DNA from: Methylotenera sp.
Lineage (GTDB): Bacteria; Pseudomonadota; Gammaproteobacteria; Burkholderiales; Methylophilaceae
Direction: 5' to 3'
Length of the DNA stretch: 64,000 nucleotides
Assembly (NCBI GenBank): GCA_013141075.1
Contig: JABFRQ010000003.1
Span: 1-64,000 of the forward strand
The position numbers were made by a program, and so were the translations under genes. The notes below the pieces were generated by a model that did not search any database, was not told where the DNA came from, and saw only the letters and a program-made list of their open reading frames with translations. Shown one piece after another: positions 26,309 to 35,198 of this stretch (the stretch's first letter is position 1; every line of letters begins with the position of its first letter).

Positions 26309-28123
26309 CTAAGATTTATTAGTGCCAGAACGCTTACGCTCATTTTCTGTTAAAAAGCGTTTGCGAATACGAATAGTTTTTGGCGTAATTTCTACTAATT
26401 CATCATCATCAATAAACTCAACGGCACTTTCTAATGACAAGGCAATTGGCGTAATTAAACGAACCGCTTCATCAGTGCCTGACGAACGCACGTTGGTTAA
26501 TTGTTTACCTTTAATTGGGTTCACTACCAAGTCGTTATCACGGCTATGAACGCCGATAATCATACCTTCGTACAATTTATCGCCAGGTACTGTAAACATT
26601 TTTCCGCGGTCTTGCAATTTCCACAGCGCGTAAGCAACGGCTTCACCGTGCTCAGCTGAAATCAACACGCCATTACGGCGGCCTGGCATATCTGCTTTGA
26701 CTGGTGCGTATTCATCAAACACGTGACCCATTAAGCCTGTGCCGCGCGTCATGGTTAGAAACTCACCTTGAAAACCAATCAAACCACGTGCTGGAATACG
26801 ATATTCTAAACGGGTACGGCCGTTACCGTCTGATTCCATATTTTGCATTTCACCACGGCGGCGACCGAGCTCTTCCATGGCCGCACCTTGATTTTCATCT
26901 TCTAAATCTACCGTTAAAATTTCATACGGCTCACATTTTTCACCGTTAATTTCACGGTAAACCACTTTTGGCTTACCAACCGCCAATTCAAAACCTTCAC
27001 GGCGCATATTTTCAAGCAGAATCGTGAGGTGCAACTCACCACGGCCAGAAACACGGAACACGTCATTATCTTCAGTTTCATCTACACGCAATGCCACGTT
27101 TACTAATAACTCTTTAGTTAAACGGTCACGGATTTGGCGTGAAGTAACAAATTTACCTTCAGTACCTGCTAATGGTGAAGTGTTCACCATAAAGTCCATG
27201 GTCAAGGTTGGCTCATCTACGCCTAAATGCGGCAAGCCTTTTGGATTTTCACGGTCGCACACGGTAAAGCCAATACCAATATCGTCTAAACCAGAAATAA
27301 TCACAATATCGCCCGCTTCAGCTTCTTCCACTGGCACGCGCTCAAGGCCTTTAAAACCAAGCACTTGGTTTATTTTACCTGTGGCAATTTGTTTATCTTC
27401 ATTCATCACTGTAACGGTTTGGCCAGGCTTAATTTTACCGTTGGTAATACGGCCTATGCCTAAGCGGCCTGTATATGTAGAGTAATCTAAGGCTGAAATT
27501 TGCAATTGCAAAGGTGCACTGCTGTCGCCTGCAGGACAGTCAACATGGCTTAAAATAGTGTCGAACAGCGCGCGCATATTGTCGCTAGTCGTTTTCATGT
27601 CTAACATGGCATAGCCGTTAATCGCTGATGCGTACACAATCGGGAAGTCTAATTGCTCATCTGTTGCGCCTAAATTTGCGAACAAATCAAATGTTTGGTT
27701 AATCACCCAATCTGTACGTGCACCTGGGCGGTCTACCTTGTTAATTACCACGATTGGTTTTAAGCCAAGCGCCAAGGCTTTTTTAGTTACAAAACGCGTT
27801 TGCGGCATTGGGCCTTCAACCGCATCTACCAACAACAACACACCATCTACCATGCCTAAAACGCGCTCAACCTCACCACCAAAGTCGGCATGGCCTGGCG
27901 TATCAACAATATTGATATGCGTACCTTCATACACCAAAGAAGTGTTTTTAGCCAAAATGGTAATGCCACGTTCTTTTTCAATATCACCACTATCCATCAC
28001 ACGCTCAACCACCGCGTGGTGTGATGAAAAAGTACCTGCTTGTTGTAAAAGTTTATCCACCATGGTCGTTTTACCATGGTCAACGTGGGCGATAATTGCG
28101 ACATTACGTAAATTGCGAGACAT
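26309..28123 (-). CDS. typA: Ribosome-associated GTPase TypA/BipA
   Basis: Translational GTPase of the EF-G/LepA superfamily that assists 50S assembly and stress or cold adaptation. The G domain shows G1 AHVDHGKTT near residue 12, G2 with RGITI, G3 DTPGHADF and G4 NKVDRPGA. Domain II, an EF-G-like domain III/V pair and the TypA-specific C-terminal domain follow (RVRSSGTDEA-like NVRSSGTDEAVRLI and ALEFI-like SLESAVEFIDDDELVEITP). I start at ATG 28123 (MSRNLRNVAIIAHVDHGK), which gives 604 residues, the family norm; an in-frame ATG six codons upstream (28141) has no better ribosome-binding site. It is transcribed alone and divergently from rhlE. Confidence 0.95.
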   Translation of the reverse strand: MSRNLRNVAIIAHVDHGKTTMVDKLLQQAGTFSSHHAVVERVMDSGDIEKERGITILAKNTSLVYEGTHINIVDTPGHADFGGEVERVLGMVDGVLLLVDAVEGPMPQTRFVTKKALALGLKPIVVINKVDRPGARTDWVINQTFDLFANLGATDEQLDFPIVYASAINGYAMLDMKTTSDNMRALFDTILSHVDCPAGDSSAPLQLQISALDYSTYTGRLGIGRITNGKIKPGQTVTVMNEDKQIATGKINQVLGFKGLERVPVEEAEAGDIVIISGLDDIGIGFTVCDRENPKGLPHLGVDEPTLTMDFMVNTSPLAGTEGKFVTSRQIRDRLTKELLVNVALRVDETEDNDVFRVSGRGELHLTILLENMRREGFELAVGKPKVVYREINGEKCEPYEILTVDLEDENQGAAMEELGRRRGEMQNMESDGNGRTRLEYRIPARGLIGFQGEFLTMTRGTGLMGHVFDEYAPVKADMPGRRNGVLISAEHGEAVAYALWKLQDRGKMFTVPGDKLYEGMIIGVHSRDNDLVVNPIKGKQLTNVRSSGTDEAVRLITPIALSLESAVEFIDDDELVEITPKTIRIRKRFLTENERKRSGTNKS

Positions 28124-28212
28124 ATTTTGCAGCCAGTTCATTGAAAGGCGGCGATTTTAACACACTTAACAACTATTTAATTGAGTAATTTAGCTATGTA
28201 AGTAGATTTAAA

Positions 28213-28240
28213 TTGACAAACTAATTTAAATGGTTATACT
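28213..28240 (+). promoter_or_regulatory. Consensus sigma-70 promoter of the first rhlE gene
   Basis: A perfect -35 TTGACA at 28213-28218 and a -10 TATACT at 28235-28240 are separated by 16 bp. Transcription from it would begin near 28247, about 360 nt upstream of the helicase start codon. It lies in the typA-rhlE divergent gap of 486 bp. Confidence 0.75.
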
Positions 28241-28246
28241 GCGCGC

Positions 28247-28609
28247 TTCATTCGCGTTACTGCATTTTAAAGTACCGCTTGAATCATTGCCCTGACCCTT
28301 TTGATGCTCGTGAAATTTTGTAGCATCTATCAAAAAAATCAAGTTTGATTTTTACTGGTTAGCGGCTGTGCCCGTGCGCTGGTAAAGATTATATTAGTTT
28401 GTTTAAAGTAAACTTTTAAAAGTTAAGCCGTTTATTCTGCTTGATTAAAATTCACTTAAACCCAATATTCTCTGCGTTTATATTGCCCTTGAGCATCAAG
28501 CTTAACTAATTGCTTGTGTTCAAATGATATGCCCGTTTTTACTAAGCGCCCTTTTTGTTTTACTAATATGGGTTATCACTTATAGGTGATAACTTTGAAA
28601 GGGAATACT
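28247..28609 (+). promoter_or_regulatory. Long structured 5' leader of the rhlE mRNA (candidate cis-regulatory RNA)
   Basis: About 360 untranslated nucleotides separate the promoter from the helicase start. Visible hairpins are AAAAATCA-AGTT-TGATTTTT near 28332-28351, and GTTATCAC-TTATAG-GTGATAAC at 28572-28593. The second ends 3 nt before the Shine-Dalgarno sequence GAAAGGGA (28597-28604). Long leaders with cold or self-responsive folding are known for DEAD-box helicase and cold-shock genes. Control of this kind here is inference. On the minus strand a 38-codon open stretch (28446-28559) lacks a start codon and was not called. Confidence 0.5.
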
Positions 28610-30475
28610 TTGTCTTTTGAATCGTTAAATCTTGACTCTGCCTTACTTCGTGCTATTGAAGAATCTGGCTACACTACTCCAACCGCTATTCAGGCGCAGG
28701 CTATTCCTGTTGTGACCGCTGGTCATGACTTGATGGCTTCTGCCCAAACAGGTACTGGTAAAACTGCTGCATTTATGTTGCCAGCACTTAACTTACTAGC
28801 TACACCGCACGAGCTTAAAAGCCGCGGCCCACGTATTTTAGTATTAACCCCAACACGTGAACTTGCAGCGCAAGTTAACGAAGCAGCCCGTAAGTACGGT
28901 AAATTCATCCGCGCACGTACAGTAAGTATCGTCGGCGGCATGCCTTACCCATTACAAAACAAATTACTATCTCAACCACTTGATATTTTAGTGGCAACAC
29001 CAGGTCGCTTGTTAGACCACATGGAGCGCGGCCGCATTGATTTGTCACGTTTACAAATGTTGATTTTAGATGAAGCGGACCGTATGCTAGACATGGGCTT
29101 TTTGCCTGATGTTGAGCGCATTTGCGAGCAATTATCTGCTGATCGTCAAACATTATTGTTCTCAGCCACGTTAGATGGTGACATTGCACGTATTGCAAAA
29201 CAAATTCTAAAAAATCCAAAAACAATTCAAATTGCCACGCAAAAAGAAAAACATGCCAACATTGAGCAACGCTTGCATTACGTTGACGATATGACACACA
29301 AAAACAAATTGCTTGAGCATTTGTTAATCGCACCTGAAGTGAACCAAGTAATTATTTTCACTAGCACCAAGCGCCATTGCGACGTGTTAGCTGAAGATTT
29401 ATATGCTGCGGGTCACAAAACTGCGGCTTTACATGGCGACATGACACAAGGCGCACGTAACCGTACGTTGACTAAATTGCGTCAAGGCGATGTAAAAGTA
29501 TTGGTAGCGACGGATGTTGCGGCACGTGGTATTGACATCAACGGCATTACACACGTAATTAACTACGATTTACCAAAATTTGCTGAAGACTATGTGCATC
29601 GTATTGGGCGTACTGGCCGTGCTGGTAAAACAGGTATTGCGGTTTCATTTGCATCTAATATGGACCGTCATATTTTACGTAAAATTGAACAATTTACAGG
29701 CAATCGTTTAGAGTCAAGCACTGTTGAAGGCTTTGAGCCAAAACGTGCCATCAAAATGGATGGCACAACTGGCCGTGGTGACCGCGGTGAAATTCGCCGT
29801 GATGCTCACAAACCAGGTGGCCGCGGTGGCTTTAAACCGCGTGATGACCGTGGCTCAAGTGACCGTGGCGGTTTTAATAACCGTAACAGCGAGCCTCGTG
29901 GCGAACGTGCTAGCTTTAGCCGCGATAACGAAAGTCGTGGCAACCGTGAATCAGCGCCACGTGAATCGAATGGTAACTCAGCTGGCTATGCAGGTCGTAC
30001 AGATGCTAACCGTTCAGAAAGACCTTCTGGTGATCGTCCACGTAGTTTTGGTGACCGTAATACTGGTGGTGATCGCTCAAATAGTGACCGTAACCGTAGC
30101 GAGCGTCCAAGCGGCGGCCGTCCTAGCGGTGACCGTAGTTTTGGCGATCGTTCTAATGCAAGTGCTGGTGCGCCTAACCGTAGTTTTGGTGACGCTGCTG
30201 CATTTGGCAAAAAACCTTTTGCACGTGATAACACAAGTGCTCCGCGTGGCGATAGCAACCGCGACAGCCGTGGCAACCGCCCAGATGCAAATCGCGGCGA
30301 CAACCGCGTACTAGGCGCACGTTACGAAGGCCGCACAGATGCACCACGCGGTGACCGTTCAGCAGCGCCTGCACGTGATAGCCGACCAGCAGCTCGCCCA
30401 GCAGACTCACGTAGCTTTGGCAATGCAAACGCTGGTGGAAGTGGCGCACCACGCCGTCCACGTAGCTTTGCTTAA
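28610..30475 (+). CDS. rhlE: DEAD-box RNA helicase RhlE with long RG-rich disordered tail
   Basis: ATP-dependent RNA helicase for ribosome assembly and RNA turnover. The 621 residues start SFESLNLDSALLRAIEESGY. The core to about residue 380 has the Q motif (TPTAIQAQ), motif I AQTGTGKT, Ia PTRELA, II DEADRMLDMGF, III SAT, and VI HRIGRTGRAG. From about 387 to the end the protein is low-complexity, dominated by Arg, Gly, Asp, Ser and Asn (repeats such as GDRS, SFGDR, NRGD), and is much longer than in standard RhlE. Such tails bind RNA and promote condensates. The start is TTG 28610 with GAAAGGGA 5 nt upstream; the frame is open to a GTG at 28586, which lies inside a hairpin. A second RhlE paralogue follows 24 bp downstream. 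Confidence 0.92.
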   Translation: MSFESLNLDSALLRAIEESGYTTPTAIQAQAIPVVTAGHDLMASAQTGTGKTAAFMLPALNLLATPHELKSRGPRILVLTPTRELAAQVNEAARKYGKFIRARTVSIVGGMPYPLQNKLLSQPLDILVATPGRLLDHMERGRIDLSRLQMLILDEADRMLDMGFLPDVERICEQLSADRQTLLFSATLDGDIARIAKQILKNPKTIQIATQKEKHANIEQRLHYVDDMTHKNKLLEHLLIAPEVNQVIIFTSTKRHCDVLAEDLYAAGHKTAALHGDMTQGARNRTLTKLRQGDVKVLVATDVAARGIDINGITHVINYDLPKFAEDYVHRIGRTGRAGKTGIAVSFASNMDRHILRKIEQFTGNRLESSTVEGFEPKRAIKMDGTTGRGDRGEIRRDAHKPGGRGGFKPRDDRGSSDRGGFNNRNSEPRGERASFSRDNESRGNRESAPRESNGNSAGYAGRTDANRSERPSGDRPRSFGDRNTGGDRSNSDRNRSERPSGGRPSGDRSFGDRSNASAGAPNRSFGDAAAFGKKPFARDNTSAPRGDSNRDSRGNRPDANRGDNRVLGARYEGRTDAPRGDRSAAPARDSRPAARPADSRSFGNANAGGSGAPRRPRSFA

Positions 30476-30499
30476 TTCAATTAATCAGCGTCCAACAAC

Positions 30500-31888
30500 A
30501 TGACAGAAACAGTAAATTTTGACAGTCTTGGTTTAGCGCCAGAATTACTTAAAGCGCTTACCGACTCTGGTTACACTACGCCCACACCGATTCAAGCACA
30601 GGCGATTCCTGTGGTGTTAGCGGGCGCAGATTTAATGGCAGGCGCGCAAACAGGCACAGGTAAAACTGCGGCTTTTGCGTTGCCATTGCTACAAAAATTA
30701 CTGCCGTTTGCCAATAATAGTGCGTCACCTGCTAAACATCCAGTTCGCGCGTTAATTTTAGTACCTACGCGTGAGCTGGCAATACAAGTTGAAGCAAGCG
30801 TACGCACCTATGCAAAACATACACCTTTGCGTAGTTTGGTGGTATTTGGCGGAGTAGATATTAAAACGCAAACGCCGCATTTAAAAACTGGCATTGAGGT
30901 TTTAGTCGCAACGCCAGGCCGTTTGTTGGATCATATTGAACAAAAAACTTTACAGCTCAATCAAGTGCAAATTTTAGTGCTGGATGAAGCCGATAGAATG
31001 TTAGATATGGGCTTTATGCCTGATTTAAAACGGATTTTGGCGTTGCTACCTAAGCAACGTCAAAATTTAATGTTTTCTGCCACATTTTCAAATGAAATCA
31101 AAAAATTATCCGATGACTTTTTAACCAATCCACAGCTAATTGAAGTGGCGCGCAGTAACGCTACCAATGATAATGTAGAACAAAAAGTCTATCACGTTGC
31201 ACAAAGCGACAAAGAAACATTACTTACCCAATTACTCAAAGCATCTGGCGCCGCGCAAGTGATTGTGTTTACTAAAACAAAAATCACCGCTAGCCGATTA
31301 AGCCGTAGCTTAGTTAAAAACGGTATTGCCGCAGATGCGATTCATGGCGATAAAAGCCAAAAAGAACGCATTGACGCTTTAGACGCATTTAAAGCAAATA
31401 AAATCACTGTGCTTGTGGCTACAGATGTGGCCGCACGAGGCCTAGATATTAGTGAATTACCGATGGTCATTAACTATGAAATTCCTAGCGCACCAGAAGA
31501 TTACGTGCATCGCATTGGTCGTACAGGCCGCGCGGGTGCTAGTGGTACAGCCATTTCATTAGTAAGCCCTGAAGAAGAAAAATATTTGGTAGAAATTGAA
31601 AAGCTTATCAAACGCCAAATTACTAAAGAAACCGTTGCCCTTGAAAAAACTGCTAGGCCATCAGCAAACACGCGTAATATTGAAGACAAATCTAGCCATA
31701 GTCGTTCAAGCGCACCGCATTCAGAAGCTGCAACTAAACGCATGCCGCCTAAGAAAAAAGCCACTGACCCGTGGTTTGATAAACCTTACGAAGCCAGCGC
31801 AAGCCGTCAAGAATCAACCGTTAGAGCTATGCCAGCTAGAAAAATACCTGTCGCCGCCTTGCTTGGTGGCATACGACCGAACAAATAA
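30500..31888 (+). CDS. DEAD-box RNA helicase, RhlE family, second copy
   Basis: A 462-residue paralogue of the preceding helicase. It has Q motif TPTPIQAQAIP, motif I AQTGTGKTAAF, II DEADRMLDMGFMPD, III SATFS, and VI HRIGRTGRAGASGTAIS. It differs from its neighbour by a short tail of about 90 residues, Lys/Arg/Ser rich and without RG repeats, ending in AALLGGIRPNK. It lies 24 bp after the first gene with no promoter visible between them, and a terminator follows. The two may divide labour, one with and one without an RNA-binding tail. The gene symbol is left open because both are RhlE-like. Confidence 0.9.
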   Translation: MTETVNFDSLGLAPELLKALTDSGYTTPTPIQAQAIPVVLAGADLMAGAQTGTGKTAAFALPLLQKLLPFANNSASPAKHPVRALILVPTRELAIQVEASVRTYAKHTPLRSLVVFGGVDIKTQTPHLKTGIEVLVATPGRLLDHIEQKTLQLNQVQILVLDEADRMLDMGFMPDLKRILALLPKQRQNLMFSATFSNEIKKLSDDFLTNPQLIEVARSNATNDNVEQKVYHVAQSDKETLLTQLLKASGAAQVIVFTKTKITASRLSRSLVKNGIAADAIHGDKSQKERIDALDAFKANKITVLVATDVAARGLDISELPMVINYEIPSAPEDYVHRIGRTGRAGASGTAISLVSPEEEKYLVEIEKLIKRQITKETVALEKTARPSANTRNIEDKSSHSRSSAPHSEAATKRMPPKKKATDPWFDKPYEASASRQESTVRAMPARKIPVAALLGGIRPNK

Positions 31889-31912
31889 ACTCGACTTGTA
31901 AATCTTGTTAAC

Positions 31913-31940
31913 AAAATGCGCCTAAATTAGGCGCATTTTT
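31913..31940. terminator. Bidirectional terminator between rhlE and the truncated haemoglobin gene
   Basis: AAATGCGCCTA and TAGGCGCATTT pair as an 11-bp perfect stem around AAT, flanked by A-rich and T-rich sides. It serves the two convergent units. Confidence 0.88.
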
Positions 31941-31965
31941 ATTTTCAACTTTACATAATCTCCGA

Positions 31966-32388
31966 TTACCCTTGATTGCGCATAAAGTCTGCTACACCAT
32001 ACAATTGTTCTACAAGTTTTGTCATAAGCGCTTCATCAAAAGCTAATGCATGCATGGCTTTAATCATGCAATACATCCATTGGTCGCGCGCAGACTCATC
32101 AATCGCAAAGGGTAAATGGCGCTTACGAAGCATTGGGTGACCGTAGCGCTCAATATAAAGCTGCGGGCCGCCTGTCCAGCCAGTGAGAAACATAAACAGC
32201 TTTTCACGCGCCTCGGTTAAATCTGGCTGGTGCATAGCGCGAATTGGCGCGGCTTTTGGGTCACTATCCATAATGTCGTAGAAAGTCTCTACTAAATTAC
32301 GGATATTTTCTATGCCTTTTTCTTCCCCACCTAATAGGTCAAAAAATGTGCTTTTTATACTACCAACTTCTTCAATTTTATTAAGCAT
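31966..32388 (-). CDS. Group II truncated haemoglobin
   Basis: Small haem protein that binds O2 and NO, usually for detoxification of NO or reactive oxygen. The 140 residues show the 2/2 globin layout: NLVETFYDIMDSDPKAAPIR (helices B-C), FLTGWTGGPQLYIERYGHP with the group II GWTGGP motif, then LRKRHLPFAI with the proximal His (F8) region and RDQWMYCMIKAM with the Trp of position G8 that marks group II. It lies 2 bp downstream of the purT stop codon, so the two genes are co-transcribed and probably translationally coupled. No regulatory site was noticed. Confidence 0.9.
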   Translation of the reverse strand: MLNKIEEVGSIKSTFFDLLGGEEKGIENIRNLVETFYDIMDSDPKAAPIRAMHQPDLTEAREKLFMFLTGWTGGPQLYIERYGHPMLRKRHLPFAIDESARDQWMYCMIKAMHALAFDEALMTKLVEQLYGVADFMRNQG

Positions 32389-32390
32389 GA

Positions 32391-33602
32391 CTACGCTTTA
32401 GTTGTTACAAGGCTGGCAGCTAACTTGGCGCGGCTTCTAGCTTCTTCAATATCTTTACCAGTTGCCAAGGCTACACCCATGCGACGTTTAACAAATGATT
32501 CTGGCTTGCCAAATAAACGAAGGTCGCTGCAAGGCACAGCCAGCGCGGCTTCCAGACCATCATATTTTAGGTTTTTGCTGTCTATTCCACCGTAAATTAC
32601 AGCGCTAGCACCCGCGTTTGTCAGGCTTACATCCACAGGCAAGCCTAAAATAGCACGCGCATGCAAATCAAACTCGCTAAATCTTTGGCTACACATCGTG
32701 ACCATGCCTGTGTCATGCGGGCGCGGGCTGACTTCGCTAAACCAGACCTTATCACCCTTAATAAACAGCTCCACGCCAAACAAGCCTAAGCCACCCAAGC
32801 TATCTGTGACTGCTGTTGCGATGCGCTTAGATTCTTCTAAAGCGCCTGCCGTCATGGCTTGTGGCTGCCAGCTTTCTACATAATCACCATTTTTTTGCAC
32901 ATGGCCGATAGGTGCGCAAAAGTAGGTTTCAATTTCGCCCGCTGCATTTTTAGCACGCACAGTGAGCAAAGTAATTTCGTAATCAAAATCAATCTGCCCT
33001 TCAACTATCACCACGCCTAAATTCACGCGCCCGCCAGTTGCGGCGTAATCCCAAGCGGCTTGTACTTCTGATGCTTGCGTAACGCGCGATTGACCTTTAC
33101 CTGAAGATGACATAGTGGGTTTAATAAAGCAAGGGTAACCAATGCCAGCAGCGCCAGCATGCCCGTCAATACTTGTTCGCAGGGCATCTGCGCTACGTGC
33201 GAATGCATAAGGTGAAGTGGGTAAGTTTAATTCTTCAGCCGCTAGCCGACGAATACCTTCGCGGTTCATTGTGAGTTGCACGGCTTTTACCGTTGGGATT
33301 ACCGTGGCAATACCAGCGGCTTCAATCGCGGCGAGCGTATCAGTATTGAGCGCTTCAATCTCAGGTACAATTAAATGTGGTTTTTCTTTGGCGATTAAGT
33401 CACGCAATGCTTTATCGTCTGTCATATCAATGGTGTAAGCGCGGTGCGCTAGTTGGTGGCCAGGTGCATTTTCGTACCTATCTACCGCAATCACTTCAAC
33501 ACCTAAACGCTGTAGCGCGATGATGACTTCTTTACCAAGTTCGCCGCTGCCAAGTAACATAACGCGAGTAGCACTAGGGCTTAATGGTGTTCCAATTTGC
33601 AT
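32391..33602 (-). CDS. purT: Formate-dependent phosphoribosylglycinamide formyltransferase PurT
   Basis: ATP-grasp enzyme that formylates GAR with formate and ATP in purine synthesis, bypassing the folate-dependent PurN. The 403 residues begin with the Rossmann-like preATP-grasp segment ([20 protein letters not shown]). The ATP-grasp core has [15 protein letters not shown], the ligand loop [18 protein letters not shown] and the C-terminal lid with AVIYGG. A GAAAG ribosome-binding site precedes the ATG at 33602. Use of formate as one-carbon donor would suit a methylotroph, but the gene is widespread. It is transcribed with the truncated haemoglobin gene. Confidence 0.96.
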   Translation of the reverse strand: MQIGTPLSPSATRVMLLGSGELGKEVIIALQRLGVEVIAVDRYENAPGHQLAHRAYTIDMTDDKALRDLIAKEKPHLIVPEIEALNTDTLAAIEAAGIATVIPTVKAVQLTMNREGIRRLAAEELNLPTSPYAFARSADALRTSIDGHAGAAGIGYPCFIKPTMSSSGKGQSRVTQASEVQAAWDYAATGGRVNLGVVIVEGQIDFDYEITLLTVRAKNAAGEIETYFCAPIGHVQKNGDYVESWQPQAMTAGALEESKRIATAVTDSLGGLGLFGVELFIKGDKVWFSEVSPRPHDTGMVTMCSQRFSEFDLHARAILGLPVDVSLTNAGASAVIYGGIDSKNLKYDGLEAALAVPCSDLRLFGKPESFVKRRMGVALATGKDIEEARSRAKLAASLVTTKA

Positions 33603-33697
33603 GATTTTCTTTCAGTTTTTGATTAACTGAATCATACCATGCGGCGCATTTTATATGAAAAAGCACCGTGATTTTTACATGAAATCTCTAACGACCG

Positions 33698-35125
33698 TTA
33701 GATTTTAATATTATGCTTATCCATACGATACCGCATGGTCATGCGGGTAATGCCTAGCTTGCGTGCAGCTTTTGAAACATTGTTTTCCGCTTCCGCTAAC
33801 ACTTTTAATAAAATCAATTTTTCAGCATCATCAAGCGTTTTTGGCTCATTTGCAGAGGTGTTGGTTTGCGCGTATACCTCATCACTCACTTGAAATATTG
33901 GTAATGCTAAATCTACATCAGTTATTCGCCCTTCATGGCTCAGCAACATGGCACGGCTTACTTGGTGGCGTAGCTCGCGCACGTTGCCTGGCCAAGTGTA
34001 GCGCTGAATTATTTTAATCGCATTTACAGAAAATACAGCGTTGGCCAAACCATAGCGACGTGCAGTTTGGGCTGCAAAATATTGCGCCAGCAGCATCAAA
34101 TCACCGTCTCTTTCACGCAGCGGCGGCATTGTAAGGCTCATCACATTCAGCCGATAATATAAATCTTGCCGAAAGCTGCCCTTAATTGACATGGTATGTA
34201 AGTCACGATTGGTAGCCGCAATAAACCGTGCGGGCACGGCGCGCTCTTTGGTGGAGCCGATTCTACGTACCACACGGCGTTCAAGCACATTCAGCAGCTT
34301 GGCTTGTAAGCTTAATGGTAGCTCACCAATTTCATCTAAAAAAAGGGTGCCATCTTCAGCCGCCTCAATCAAACCTGGACGTGTAGCCGTGGCGCCTGTA
34401 AACGCGCCCTTCTCATGGCCAAATAGCTCACTTTCAATCAGCTCCGCAGGAAAAGATGCGCAATCAATATGCACGAAAGGCTTATCTTTTTGTTTATTTT
34501 GGCAAGATAAATGCAGCAACCTTGCCGCGACATCTTTACCTGTGCCCGTTTCACCACTAATTAGCACTGTGGGTGGCACGGTATCAACCGCCACAATTTG
34601 TGCAATGCGTTGTATTTGCGCTTTAACGTTTTGCATCGCTAAGCTATCGCCTAGCAACTCAACGCCTTCAATAGCGTGGGCATTACGTTGGCGCGAATAA
34701 TCTAAACTGTTACTTTGAATAGTTGCCGCTTCTGCCTTTTGCACAGAAAGCAGCAATTCTTCAAGATCTATCGGTTTTTTAAGGTAATCTACCGCGCCTA
34801 GCTTCATGGCGTTCACGGCATCACTCACTTCGCCATGTGCGGTCATTACGATGACTGCGGCTTCTTTAGCCACAAATTCTGCTAATAAATCCAAGCCATT
34901 GCCGTCTGGGAGGCGCATGTCTAGCAACACCATATCAGGCAAAAATTGTTTGGTAATATTACGCGCTTCTTGCAGGCTTTCTACATGCTCACACTCATAA
35001 CCTGCTTTTTGCAGCCGACGCATCACCGCACGCGCAAATAAAGCCTCATCTTCAACAATCAAAATTTTTGATTGCTGTTTAATGATAGTCGAAGCGTTGC
35101 TCGTAGTGATGTGTGCTAATTGCAA
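33698..35125 (-). CDS. Sigma-54-dependent two-component response regulator, NtrC family (orphan)
   Basis: Transcription activator that works on sigma-54 promoters when phosphorylated. The 475 residues contain a receiver domain (KILIVEDE at about 20, phospho-acceptor Asp in MVLLDMRLPDG near 69, Lys in GAVDYLKKPID near 118). The AAA+ domain has Walker A GETGTGKD near 190 and the sigma-54 contact loop GAFTGA near 239. A Fis-type HTH lies at the C-terminus (SKAARKLGITRMTMRYRM). Translation starts at TTG 35125 with AGGA upstream. There is no histidine kinase gene next to it, so its partner and target are unknown. It is close to ActR-like or PrrA-like NtrC regulators only in general architecture. 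Confidence 0.9.
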   Translation of the reverse strand: MQLAHITTSNASTIIKQQSKILIVEDEALFARAVMRRLQKAGYECEHVESLQEARNITKQFLPDMVLLDMRLPDGNGLDLLAEFVAKEAAVIVMTAHGEVSDAVNAMKLGAVDYLKKPIDLEELLLSVQKAEAATIQSNSLDYSRQRNAHAIEGVELLGDSLAMQNVKAQIQRIAQIVAVDTVPPTVLISGETGTGKDVAARLLHLSCQNKQKDKPFVHIDCASFPAELIESELFGHEKGAFTGATATRPGLIEAAEDGTLFLDEIGELPLSLQAKLLNVLERRVVRRIGSTKERAVPARFIAATNRDLHTMSIKGSFRQDLYYRLNVMSLTMPPLRERDGDLMLLAQYFAAQTARRYGLANAVFSVNAIKIIQRYTWPGNVRELRHQVSRAMLLSHEGRITDVDLALPIFQVSDEVYAQTNTSANEPKTLDDAEKLILLKVLAEAENNVSKAARKLGITRMTMRYRMDKHNIKI

Positions 35126-35160
35126 AAGTTTTTCCTAATTCGTTTATTACATTACGTAAA

Positions 35161-35189
35161 ACAAAATGCCGACTTAATCGGCATTTTGT
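35161..35189 (-). terminator. Terminator after the TonB-dependent receptor gene
   Basis: ACAAAATGCCGA and TCGGCATTTTGT form a 12-bp perfect stem around CTTAA and are followed by T-rich sequence on the minus strand. It separates the receptor gene from the response regulator gene downstream. Confidence 0.88.
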
Positions 35190-35198
35190 TTAACTCAC

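Noticed and set aside
28446-28559. 38-codon minus-strand open stretch in the rhlE leader (ends in QYKRREYWV)
   Set aside because: It looks protein-like but lacks a start codon and is bounded by stops; it may be a relic, not enough to call.
29724-30314. A 196-codon open frame overlapping the rhlE tail in another frame
   Set aside because: It arises from the repetitive, GC-skewed codons of the RG-rich tail, encodes a biased Val/Ala/Gln string, and has no ribosome-binding site.
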